Notes under the pieces: generated by a model
Told to the model about the DNA's origin: nothing
Database searches by the model: none
The model's input: only the letters and a program-made list of their open reading frames with translations
Origin: Bacteroidota bacterium
GTDB taxonomy: Bacteria; Bacteroidota; Bacteroidia; Bacteroidales; Dysgonomonadaceae
Length of the DNA stretch: 64,000 nucleotides
Reading direction: 5' to 3'
Assembly: GCA_023437305.1 (NCBI GenBank)
Contig: JAEZGN010000005.1
Location: 1 to 64,000 of the forward strand
Made by a program: the position numbers and the translations under genes
Shown here: positions 57,138 through 64,000 of the stretch, one piece after another
Position numbering within the stretch: position 1 is the first letter of the stretch
How the letters are laid out: each line of letters opens with the position of its first letter

Positions 57138-58235
57138 ATGGATCATATTGAGAACGATGAACAATTTCAAGGATTAAGTGTAAATAAAGGCACTTCAGAG
57201 CAACCGACTATCAATCCTTATCTAAATAGCTTCAAGAAATTTAAACGCAAAACGTATTCTGTGTCTGAATATGTTGACGGTATCCGCAAAGGGGATATAT
57301 CAATTCTGGGACAGGCAGTTACACTTATAGAAAGCTCTAAGCCTGAACATCAGTTAATAGCTCAGGAAGTTATAGAAAAATGCTTGCCGTATACAGGCGA
57401 TTCAGTCCGCATTGGTATTACAGGAGTGCCCGGAGCCGGAAAAAGTACTTCTATCGATGCTTTTGGAATGCATATTCTGAAAAAAGGTAATAAACTTGCC
57501 GTTCTTGCTATAGATCCATCAAGTGAATTGACTAAAGGAAGCATACTTGGTGATAAGACTCGTATGGAACGTTTGTCTGTAGAAAAAAATGCGTTTATAC
57601 GCCCCTCCCCTTCAGCCGGATCCTTAGGTGGCGTCGCTCGCAAGACAAGAGAAACGATTATACTCTGTGAAGCTGCTGGATTTGACCGTATTATAATAGA
57701 AACGGTTGGTGTTGGGCAGTCCGAAACAGCTGTACACTCTATGGTCGATTTCTTTTTACTTATACAATTAGCCGGAACCGGAGATGAATTACAAGGTATC
57801 AAGCGTGGTATAATGGAGATGGCTGACGGAATTGTTATAAACAAGGCTGATGGGAATAATATAGAAAAGTCTCGTTTAGCACAGTCCCATTTTAAGAATG
57901 CTTTACACTTATTTCCATTGCCAGAATCGGGATGGGTGCCTAAAGTTTTAACTTATTCCGGATATTATGAGATAGGTATAGATGAAGTATGGAATATGAT
58001 TGATGAATATATTGCATTTGTCAAAGAAAATGGTTATTTTGAACATAAACGTAACGATCAGTCTCGATATTGGATGTATGAAACCATTAACGAACGTTTG
58101 AAAAATAATTTTTATAATAACGCTGTCATACAAAAAGAATTAAAGGTTTGTGAAGAACAAGTCCTTAACTCCCAGATAAGCTCATTTGCTGCAGCTAACA
58201 AAGTTTTAGATATTTACCAGAAGATATCTAAATGA
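57138..58235 (+). CDS. meaB: Methylmalonyl-CoA mutase-associated GTPase MeaB
   Basis: 365 aa G3E-type GTPase, historically also annotated as ArgK. The P-loop is Gly96-VPGAGKST104. Further motifs are AIDPSSELTKGSILGDKTRM, the metal-switch IIIETVGVGQSE and the base-binding VINKADG. The C-terminal arm mediates dimerisation. It protects and reloads the B12-dependent methylmalonyl-CoA mutase used for propionate and succinate metabolism; the mutase genes are not in this window. The gene is monocistronic. An acyl-CoA mutase chaperone role is a family inference. Confidence 0.93.
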   Translation: MDHIENDEQFQGLSVNKGTSEQPTINPYLNSFKKFKRKTYSVSEYVDGIRKGDISILGQAVTLIESSKPEHQLIAQEVIEKCLPYTGDSVRIGITGVPGAGKSTSIDAFGMHILKKGNKLAVLAIDPSSELTKGSILGDKTRMERLSVEKNAFIRPSPSAGSLGGVARKTRETIILCEAAGFDRIIIETVGVGQSETAVHSMVDFFLLIQLAGTGDELQGIKRGIMEMADGIVINKADGNNIEKSRLAQSHFKNALHLFPLPESGWVPKVLTYSGYYEIGIDEVWNMIDEYIAFVKENGYFEHKRNDQSRYWMYETINERLKNNFYNNAVIQKELKVCEEQVLNSQISSFAAANKVLDIYQKISK

Positions 58236-58348
58236 TAATAAAACGCATATTATTGTAGATTTATAACCTAATATTTTCTTAGAAATCATTATATTTGTAC
58301 ACTTATAATAGAAATAATTTCATTGTTGAATTAACATTAATATAAATC

Positions 58349-59311
58349 ATGGAGAAACCATATGCTATTGGGATTGATATTGGTGGAACCAATTCTGTTT
58401 TTGGTGTTGTAGACAAGCGTGGACACATCATTAATCAGGGTTCTATCAAAACTGGTGCTTATAAAGAAATCAACGAATATGTAACACATCTTTCAGCCGG
58501 AGTACAGGAAATTATAGATCAGGTTGGAGGGTCAAGCAATATTAAAGGTATTGGAGTTGGAGCTCCAAACGGAAATTACTTTACAGGTTGTATCGAATTT
58601 GCACCGAATCTTCCATGGAAAGGTGTTATTCCATTGGCTCAGATGCTAACAGACAAACTAAATGTACCTGTAGCACTAACTAATGATGCGAATGCGGCAG
58701 CTATAGGTGAGATGACCTATGGAGCGGCTCGTGGAATGAAAGATTTCATCGTTATAACACTAGGCACTGGTGTTGGTAGTGGTATCGTAGTAAATGGGCA
58801 GTTGGTATATGGTCATGATGGATTTGCAGGTGAGCTAGGGCATACTACAATTCAACGTAATGGACGTATATGCGGTTGTGGTAAGAAAGGTTGCCTTGAA
58901 ACATATAGTTCTGCTACAGGTGTAGCGCGTACTGCGAGAGAGTTTCTTGAAACAAGAAAAGACCCTAGTTTATTAAGAGAACTTAATCCGAACGAAATAA
59001 CATCAAAAGATGTGTATGATGCTGCTGTGAAAGGTGATGTTTTGGCTAAAGAAATATTTGAATTCACAGGTCAAATGCTAGGTGAAGCCTTTGCTGATTT
59101 TGTAGCATTCTCTAGCCCTGAAGCGATCATATTATTTGGTGGATTAACCAAATCAAGCAAATTTATTTTTGACCCTGTGCGTAAACATATGGAAGAAAAT
59201 ATGTTGCCTATATTCCGCAACAAAATTAAGCTACTAATGTCTGAACTTAAAGAAAGTGATGCTGCTGTACTTGGCGCGAGTGCTTTAGGTTGGGAAGTAA
59301 AAGATTATTAG
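58349..59311 (+). CDS. ROK-family sugar kinase (probable glucokinase)
   Basis: 320 aa. The phosphate motif IGIDIGGTNSVFGVVD is at the N-terminus, with the sugar-binding and catalytic region LTNDANAAAIGE (Asp base), the phosphate-2 motif ITLGTGVGSGIVVNG, ELGH, and the ROK zinc motif ICGCGKKGCLETYSS. It phosphorylates a hexose, most likely glucose, in the cytoplasm; N-acetylmannosamine or fructose kinases of the same family cannot be excluded. It has its own strong terminator. Confidence 0.92.
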   Translation: MEKPYAIGIDIGGTNSVFGVVDKRGHIINQGSIKTGAYKEINEYVTHLSAGVQEIIDQVGGSSNIKGIGVGAPNGNYFTGCIEFAPNLPWKGVIPLAQMLTDKLNVPVALTNDANAAAIGEMTYGAARGMKDFIVITLGTGVGSGIVVNGQLVYGHDGFAGELGHTTIQRNGRICGCGKKGCLETYSSATGVARTAREFLETRKDPSLLRELNPNEITSKDVYDAAVKGDVLAKEIFEFTGQMLGEAFADFVAFSSPEAIILFGGLTKSSKFIFDPVRKHMEENMLPIFRNKIKLLMSELKESDAAVLGASALGWEVKDY

Positions 59312-59336
59312 AAAGACTATAATAAAAATTATATTG

Positions 59337-59370
59337 TAGCAGTAGAGAAACCTCTACTGCTATTTTTTTT
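59337..59370 (+). terminator. Terminator of the ROK kinase gene
   Basis: A perfect 11-bp stem (TAGCAGTAGAG / CTCTACTGCTA) with a 4-nt loop and eight T. Confidence 0.92.
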
Positions 59371-59463
59371 CAACAATAATTAATTGAATTGGGATTGATA
59401 TAATAAACTTTTTATATTAAACTTGTGTTCTACTTTAATATGAACTTTTTAAAACACAACAAA

Positions 59464-59799
59464 ATGGGAAAATTTGAAATTTCAAAGAGGAAGAATGGTG
59501 AATTCCAATTTAATCTTAAAGCAGGCAATGGACAAGTTATATTAAGCAGTGAAGGATACACAAAAAAAGAAAACTGCAAAAATGGTATTGAATCTGTAAG
59601 AAAAAATAGCCAAGTCGAATCTCGATTTGAAAAGCTAGAATCCAAAAATGGTAAACCTTATTTTAATCTGAAAGCTACGAATGGTCAGATTATAGGAACG
59701 AGTGAATTATACGAAAGTGTAGCTAGTCGTGACAACGGTATTGCATCTGTTGTTAAAAATGCGCCTGATGCAGAAGTTGTAGATCTGACTACAGAATAG
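59464..59799 (+). CDS. YegP/DUF1508 tandem-repeat protein
   Basis: 111 aa from the ATG at 59464, whose product MGKFEISKRKNGEFQFNL starts exactly at the first repeat; an in-frame GTG at 59425 adds 13 unlikely residues. Two DUF1508 units follow each other (about 3-50 and 51-98), sharing F-x-x-x-x-x-K-N-G-x-x-x-F-N-L-K-A-x-N-G-Q, a ser/glu strand, and NGI-x-S-V-x-K-N. YegP-like proteins are small beta-sheet proteins of unknown function found widely in bacteria, sometimes stress-induced. Monocistronic. Confidence 0.9.
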   Translation: MGKFEISKRKNGEFQFNLKAGNGQVILSSEGYTKKENCKNGIESVRKNSQVESRFEKLESKNGKPYFNLKATNGQIIGTSELYESVASRDNGIASVVKNAPDAEVVDLTTE

Positions 59800-59837
59800 A
59801 GGATCGGTAGTCCCCTACCCTCTTTTTAGAAAAAAAA

Positions 59838-59867
59838 TGCCATGCAAAGATATTTTCTTTGCATGGT
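59838..59867 (-). terminator. Terminator of the amt operon
   Basis: A perfect 10-bp stem (CCATGCAAAG / CTTTGCATGG) with a 7-nt loop; on the minus strand it is followed by CATTTTTTT, about 33 bp after the amt stop. Confidence 0.88.
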
Positions 59868-59899
59868 ACATTTTCTGTGTTTAATAGTGCGATTTTCAC

Positions 59900-61321
59900 C
59901 TATTCTTCTTCGCTGTAAGCAATTTCTCCATGTTGAGAGATGTCAAGTCCTGCAGACTCGTCATCTTTGCTTACTCTCAGTCCAATAGTTTTATTAACAA
60001 TAAAGAATAGTATGAATGTTAGAACAGCACTGTATACAACTGAAGCTCCTGTTGCAACAACCTGTATCCATAATTGATTCCAATCTCCATATAATGCTCC
60101 TTGAACGCCCTCTGGACCGGTGATAGCTCGTGTAGCAAATACCCCTGTAAGTATAGATCCAACTATACCACCTATCCCGTGTACTCCAAATGCATCTAAA
60201 GAATCGTCGTATTTTAGTTTTGGTTTTACATAAGCAACCATAAAGAAACATACTAAAGCAGAAATTCCTCCTATGGCAAAAGCTCCCAATACATCAGCGG
60301 TTCCGGCTGCGGGAGTTATTGCTACCAGTCCCGCAACAGCTCCTGTACAAAATCCTACAATAGTTGGTTTTTTATAAAGGATCCATTCTAGAGCCATCCA
60401 TATTACAGCAGCTACAGATGTAGCTAAGTGTGTTACAAGGAATGCATTCGCTGCCAATCCATCAGCAGCAAGCCCACTACCTGCATTAAATCCAAACCAG
60501 CCTAACCATAGTAAGGATGTACCAATGAATACAAATGGAATGTTATGTGGCGTAAAAGGATGCCCTATCGTTCTGTATCCTTTTCGACGTCCTAACATAA
60601 TAGCCATTACAAGAGCAGATATACCTGCATTGATATGTACCACAGTTCCTCCGGCAAAGTCAATGGCACCCATTTTCATTAGCCATCCACCGCCCCATAC
60701 CCAGTGAGCCATTGGGTTGTAAACGATGATTGACCACAGGATGATAAAAACCACATAACCCGAAAACTTGATTCTTTCAGCAAAGGCACCAATAATCAAA
60801 GCCGGAGTGATAACTGCAAACATGCATTGGAATAAGGCAAACAAAATTTCAGGAATGCCAACTCCACTCATATATGTGTCTAATTTTATACCATGTAAGA
60901 ATGCCTTATCAAATCCCCCAATAATTGCGCCTAGAGGATTACCAGAATCCATAAAACTTGTACCAAATACCCAGCTGTAGCCAAATGCTACCCAGATAAT
61001 ACTAATTATGCCGGTAGCCATGAGGCACTGCATAAGGATACTCAGAATATTTTTTTGACGAACAAGGCCTCCATAAAATAATGCTAGCCCGGGAATTGTC
61101 ATCATCATAACAAGCACTGTAGCGACTATTATCCATGCGGTATTTCCCGAATTTAAAACAGTTATTTCTTCTTTAGCAGTAACAGCTTCTACAGGAATAG
61201 TAGTTGCTGTTTTTAAAGAGTCTGTAACAGTTGTTAGTGAATCCTGTGCCCATACAGCTGTGGGTAAAACCATAGCTATAAACAATATAACAGTGACGTA
61301 TTTGAATAATCGATGTTTCAT
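59900..61321 (-). CDS. amt: Ammonium transporter
   Basis: 473 aa. A cleavable signal peptide (ends VWAQ) and a Thr/Val-rich linker precede eleven membrane segments. Amt signatures include ALFYGGLVRQKN, DFAGGTVVHINAG, GFNAGSG and DAFGVHGIGG. The pore twin-His pair is supplied by His in NPMAHWVWGGG and in FGVHGIGG. It conducts ammonium into the cytoplasm and is normally gated by the P-II protein encoded 37 bp upstream. The C-terminal cytoplasmic tail (GLDISQHGEIAYSEEE) is present. Last gene of a three-gene nitrogen operon. Confidence 0.96.
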   Translation of the reverse strand: MKHRLFKYVTVILFIAMVLPTAVWAQDSLTTVTDSLKTATTIPVEAVTAKEEITVLNSGNTAWIIVATVLVMMMTIPGLALFYGGLVRQKNILSILMQCLMATGIISIIWVAFGYSWVFGTSFMDSGNPLGAIIGGFDKAFLHGIKLDTYMSGVGIPEILFALFQCMFAVITPALIIGAFAERIKFSGYVVFIILWSIIVYNPMAHWVWGGGWLMKMGAIDFAGGTVVHINAGISALVMAIMLGRRKGYRTIGHPFTPHNIPFVFIGTSLLWLGWFGFNAGSGLAADGLAANAFLVTHLATSVAAVIWMALEWILYKKPTIVGFCTGAVAGLVAITPAAGTADVLGAFAIGGISALVCFFMVAYVKPKLKYDDSLDAFGVHGIGGIVGSILTGVFATRAITGPEGVQGALYGDWNQLWIQVVATGASVVYSAVLTFILFFIVNKTIGLRVSKDDESAGLDISQHGEIAYSEEE

Positions 61322-61358
61322 ATTTTTATTTTTTACCTAAAGCTTTTTAACCTAATCT

Positions 61359-61736
61359 TTATTTACTCTCTTCATCCTCTTCATCCTCTTCATCCTTGTC
61401 GTACAAGGCCTCGTCACCATGATCTCCGGTGCGTATACGGATTGATTGTTCTATCGCCGATACGAATATTCTACCGTCTCCGCTTTCGCCTGTAAAAGCT
61501 GAACCTAAAATGGCATTAATTGATTTTTCTACATTTATGTTTCTTACAACAAAAGATATATAGATGCGTTCTATTGTATTTACATCGTATGCTATACCTC
61601 TGAATATTAAACCTTGACGGGCACTCCCCTGTCCATTGACTTCCCACCATGACAAAAAGTCGATATCTGCGTCATGTAATGCTCGGCGGACTTCATTAAA
61701 TTTTGACTTGCGAACAATTGCTTCTATTTTTTTCAT
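61359..61736 (-). CDS. glnK: P-II family nitrogen regulatory protein
   Basis: 125 aa. The P-II fold is recognisable from MKKIEAIVRKSKFNEVRRAL, the C-loop GESGDGRIFVSAIEQSIRIR and RTGDHGDEA. The T-loop (about 36-52, QGSARQGLIFRGIAYDV) diverges strongly from enterobacterial P-II, although a Tyr (Tyr50) falls at the position of the uridylylated Tyr51. Unusual is the acidic C-terminal extension DKDEEDEEDEESK, encoded by three 9-bp direct repeats. It senses ATP/ADP and 2-oxoglutarate and most likely gates Amt, its operon neighbour. Confidence 0.9.
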   Translation of the reverse strand: MKKIEAIVRKSKFNEVRRALHDADIDFLSWWEVNGQGSARQGLIFRGIAYDVNTIERIYISFVVRNINVEKSINAILGSAFTGESGDGRIFVSAIEQSIRIRTGDHGDEALYDKDEEDEEDEESK

Positions 61737-61776
61737 ATAAAAAATGATAAAGTGTTTAATTTATAATAGGAGGTTC

Positions 61777-62505
61777 TTATTTAAAAGACATACCAAATAC
61801 AAAATGTATATCTTCAAGATTTGGATTGCAGATGATATGACCGAATATCGGTAAAGAAAATGAGTCTGTTACTTTTAAACTTTTGGATGCTTTTAAAGAT
61901 ATAGAAGTGATATTGAATCCATTTGTTCCATATACCGCACTTTCCCAAGGCGTGAATCCTGTTGATATTCCCATATCTATTCCTGCAACAGAAAATGGAT
62001 AAGCTAATTCGATATAAGTAGAATAAGAATTTCCTCCACCTTCCTTCTTATTTCCTTTACCTAGTAGAAACGTATTCCAGGTAACATTTAAAGGAAATGA
62101 TTCGGGCAATGTATAGCCTAATGATCCTTCTAAATAATGCCCATTGTTACTTCCGTTAGGGCTGCTTAAATATCGATACTGGCCTTCTCCATCCCACCAG
62201 TAATCTGTAACAGCAATTTTAAATCCGCTATTCTCGTATGCGGCAGTAAAATCTACTTCCTTTTTACCATTTTCGCTAGTAAAGTCAGTAGATGCCCATG
62301 CTCCTAGCGAGAATCCATTTATACTAGCACTTAATGCTGGTTGGAAGCTAGCTCCAGCCTGTTTATAGCCACGCCATACATAGGAACTTACTAAATCGGC
62401 TCCGAAATCAATGTTAACTGATTGCGATTTAACGGATAAAGTAGAGAGGAAAGCAAATAATACTATAGCCAGACAACCTTTTTTGCCTAAAATTAGAGTT
62501 TTCAT
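61777..62505 (-). CDS. TorF-like outer-membrane protein of unknown function
   Basis: 242 aa from the ATG at 62505 (a TTG two codons earlier is less likely). A signal peptide (to SVKSQ) is followed by alternating aromatic beta strands of a small barrel. The segment DFGADLVSSYVWRGYKQAGA matches the start of the TorF family of putative outer-membrane proteins, and the chain ends in a strand closing with Phe-Lys (HFVFGMSFK). As first gene of the P-II/amt operon it probably serves diffusion or sensing in nitrogen limitation; that role is inferred from position. Confidence 0.8.
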   Translation of the reverse strand: MKTLILGKKGCLAIVLFAFLSTLSVKSQSVNIDFGADLVSSYVWRGYKQAGASFQPALSASINGFSLGAWASTDFTSENGKKEVDFTAAYENSGFKIAVTDYWWDGEGQYRYLSSPNGSNNGHYLEGSLGYTLPESFPLNVTWNTFLLGKGNKKEGGGNSYSTYIELAYPFSVAGIDMGISTGFTPWESAVYGTNGFNITSISLKASKSLKVTDSFSLPIFGHIICNPNLEDIHFVFGMSFK

Positions 62506-62943
62506 AATCAAAATATTAAAAGATATTAAAATTAATCTTTATTATTCATTTTGATTAGATATATTGGTTATGAGTTTCATTTTGGTTTATTTATGTGCAA
62601 AAATATGACAAAATATTTTATAAATCAAAATAAAATATAAAATATTTCAAAAAAATATTTAGTGAGACCATGGGTTTGGAAGACATAAATATTGTAGATC
62701 ATTTATATTGTTACTTTTTAGGCATTAACTTTGGTCGATTTCTCTATTTATTTATATTTCTCCTTCTAGATTTACCATAAATACTATAGTCTATAATTTT
62801 TCTTTATTTTTAATCCTTTGAAACACAATGATGTTAAATTTTATTCTAAAAAATCTTTCTAAATCTATTGCAGGATTCAAATCCTTATCCTATCTTTGCA
62901 TCGCATTTGAGAGGAAATGCTGCTAACAAAAGCAAAACAAAAT
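62506..62943. other. AT-rich intergenic region, nothing recognised
   Basis: About 440 bp of AT-rich non-coding DNA. It must hold the promoter of the nitrogen operon (minus) and of tRNA-Asp (plus); a TATCTTTG -7 match at about 62890-62897 fits the tRNA promoter. Confidence 0.5.
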
Positions 62944-63017
62944 GGTGTGGTAGTTCAGTTGGTTAGAATACCTGCCTGTCACGCAGGGGGTCGCGGGTTC
63001 GAGTCCCGTCCATACCG
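62944..63017 (+). tRNA. tRNA-Asp (anticodon GUC)
   Basis: A 74-nt cloverleaf: acceptor GGTGTGG / CCATACC with one G-U pair, anticodon arm CCTGC-CTGTCAC-GCAGG with GTC, and T-arm GCGGGTTCGAGTCCCGT. CCA is not encoded. It is followed by a strong terminator. Confidence 0.96.
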
Positions 63018-63021
63018 CAAT

Positions 63022-63066
63022 AAAGGGTGTAAATCAAGTAATTACAAGATTTACACCCTTTTTTAC
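63022..63066 (+). terminator. Terminator of tRNA-Asp
   Basis: A perfect 14-bp stem (AAAGGGTGTAAATC at 63022-63035, GATTTACACCCTTT at 63048-63061) followed by T-rich sequence. Confidence 0.9.
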
Positions 63067-63229
63067 ACCCATAAAGTAGCAAAACACAGCTACTTGTCAA
63101 ATATTTTTTCTAAATTGTTAATTTGAAATATTAGTAAAACTAATAACCTCCTTTATGTTTAAACTGTTGAATGAAAAATCTTAATTTGAAGTTTCAACAA
63201 ATAACATAATGGTATAACTATCACGTATA

Positions 63230-63263
63230 AGTTGAAGTTGAAGACAAATCTTCATCTTCAACT
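63230..63263 (-). terminator. Hairpin after hsdM
   Basis: A 14-bp stem with one mismatch (AGTTGAAGTTGAAG / CTTCATCTTCAACT) 18 bp beyond the hsdM stop. There is no clear U-tract, so terminator function is uncertain. Confidence 0.45.
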
Positions 63264-63280
63264 GATTTCTCAACAACAAC

Positions 63281-64000
63281 TCATATAGTATTCAACCCCA
63301 ACTCTTTCAGGAACTCGTTATGTTTTTCTGAATTTGTCTTTATACTTTCATTTATAGCAGCTAATTTTAGATTAACCTCTTTTAAATCGATTTTCGCTTC
63401 TTCAATAGCTGTACTCACGTATCTTGAAATGTTAAGATTATAGTCGTTCGATTTTATTTCTTCCATAGAAACTTTTCGGGAATAACGATCCCTTTCTTGT
63501 CGGAATTGATAAGTTTCTACAATTGTTTTAATGTGTTCATCACTTAAGCTGTTTTGTCTTTTTTCTTTATCAAAATGTTCGCTGGCATTCACAAACAAAA
63601 CATCATCCTCTTTCTTGCATTTTTTTAATACCAAGATACAAACCGGAATACCTGTTGAATAAAACAAATTAGAAGGCAATCCAATAATTGTATCGATATT
63701 ATTGTCTTTTAGCAACTTTTTACGGATACGTTCCTCTGCACCGCCACGAAACAATACTCCGTGTGGCAATATGATTGCCATTGTCCCGCCATCTTTTAAA
63801 AAATGAAAACCGTGCAATAAAAATGCAAAATCAGCTGCAGACTTAGGAGCTAAACCGTAACTCTTAAAACGAAAATCTTCAGCCAACGTATCGTTTGGCT
63901 CCCAACGCAAACTAAAAGGTGGATTGGCGACAATAGCATCAAATTCTATTTTTTTAGAAGGATTCAATTCATTTAATAACTCCCATTGATTGAGTAATGT
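63281..64000 (-). CDS. hsdM: Type I restriction-modification methylase subunit, N-terminus outside window
   Basis: 239 residues are visible and the frame is open to the last base, so the gene is cut by the right edge; reading upstream of the TTG at 63967 adds TLLNQWELLNE in frame. The N6-adenine methylase motif IV reads IVANPPFSLRW, followed by the family phrases DFAFLLHGFHFLKDGGTMAI, ILPHGVLFRGGAEERIRKKL and IIGLPSNLFYSTGIPVCILV. HsdM modifies host DNA within the M2S or R2M2S complex; the SAM-binding motif and hsdS/hsdR must lie beyond the edge. Its place next to a tRNA gene hints at an integrated accessory region, unproven here. Confidence 0.92.
   Translation of the reverse strand, partial: TLLNQWELLNELNPSKKIEFDAIVANPPFSLRWEPNDTLAEDFRFKSYGLAPKSAADFAFLLHGFHFLKDGGTMAIILPHGVLFRGGAEERIRKKLLKDNNIDTIIGLPSNLFYSTGIPVCILVLKKCKKEDDVLFVNASEHFDKEKRQNSLSDEHIKTIVETYQFRQERDRYSRKVSMEEIKSNDYNLNISRYVSTAIEEAKIDLKEVNLKLAAINESIKTNSEKHNEFLKELGLNTI

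Noticed and set aside
62917..63126. 69-codon plus-strand ORF
   Set aside because: It runs straight through tRNA-Asp and its terminator; the reading frame is accidental.
1..64000. CRISPR arrays, rRNA operons, insertion sequences, prophage genes
   Set aside because: No regularly spaced repeats, rRNA sequence, transposase or phage structural genes were seen; only small inverted or dispersed repeats were found.

Overview
The window looks like chromosomal DNA of a Bacteroidales bacterium, with a gene set closest to Dysgonomonas, Bacteroides or Parabacteroides. It is AT-rich, lacks obvious Shine-Dalgarno sequences, and carries TAnnTTTG-type -7 promoter elements in many gaps. Typical Bacteroidales features are the long SecA, the RodA with an extra central segment, S16 with an Ala/Glu tail, an acyl-ACP thioesterase inside an ilv operon, and many small secreted DUF proteins. 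The genus is inferred from gene content only.

Layout: 1-3398 is a minus-strand operon of secreted or surface proteins whose largest member runs off the left edge. A 148-bp inverted-repeat segment lies upstream of it, followed by tRNA-Arg(UCU). 4369-8455 holds a glyoxalase-fold protein and a CNNM/CorC-type protein-tgt-lptG operon. 8456-11460 is gene-poor and contains a decayed DUF3575-like gene, a solitary promoter-like element and an HTH regulator. 11461-15247 encodes two secreted DUF3857/transglutaminase paralogues, one of which has lost its catalytic residues. 15430-22866 is purH followed by the full rod-shape and elongasome set mreB-mreC-mreD-mrdA-rodA. 22873-25010 is a FecCD-type metallophore ABC pair, then a C69 peptidase, an XRE regulator with palindromes in front of it, and tryptophanase. 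29700-32481 is pyrK-pyrD and a glycosyltransferase. 32556-34227 is rpsP and an esterase.

34514-40546 is the isoleucine/valine operon ilvD-ilvB-ilvH-thioesterase-ilvC on the minus strand. In front of it is what reads as a complete ribosome-mediated attenuator: a consensus promoter, a 21-codon leader peptide loaded with Ile, Leu and Val codons, an 11-nt segment at the leader stop codon that is perfectly complementary to the 5' arm of a terminator, and a U9 tract just before ilvD. I consider this the best-supported regulatory find in the window.

41150-59799 is mostly housekeeping on the plus strand: mfd, a DUF4105 protein with a degenerate alkaline-phosphatase-fold protein, secA, gyrA, a TPR protein, a universal stress protein, meaB, a ROK kinase and a YegP-like protein. 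59900-62505 is an amt / P-II / outer-membrane protein nitrogen operon. tRNA-Asp(GUC) follows, and the right edge cuts a type I restriction-modification methylase subunit (hsdM), which may mark the start of an accessory region.
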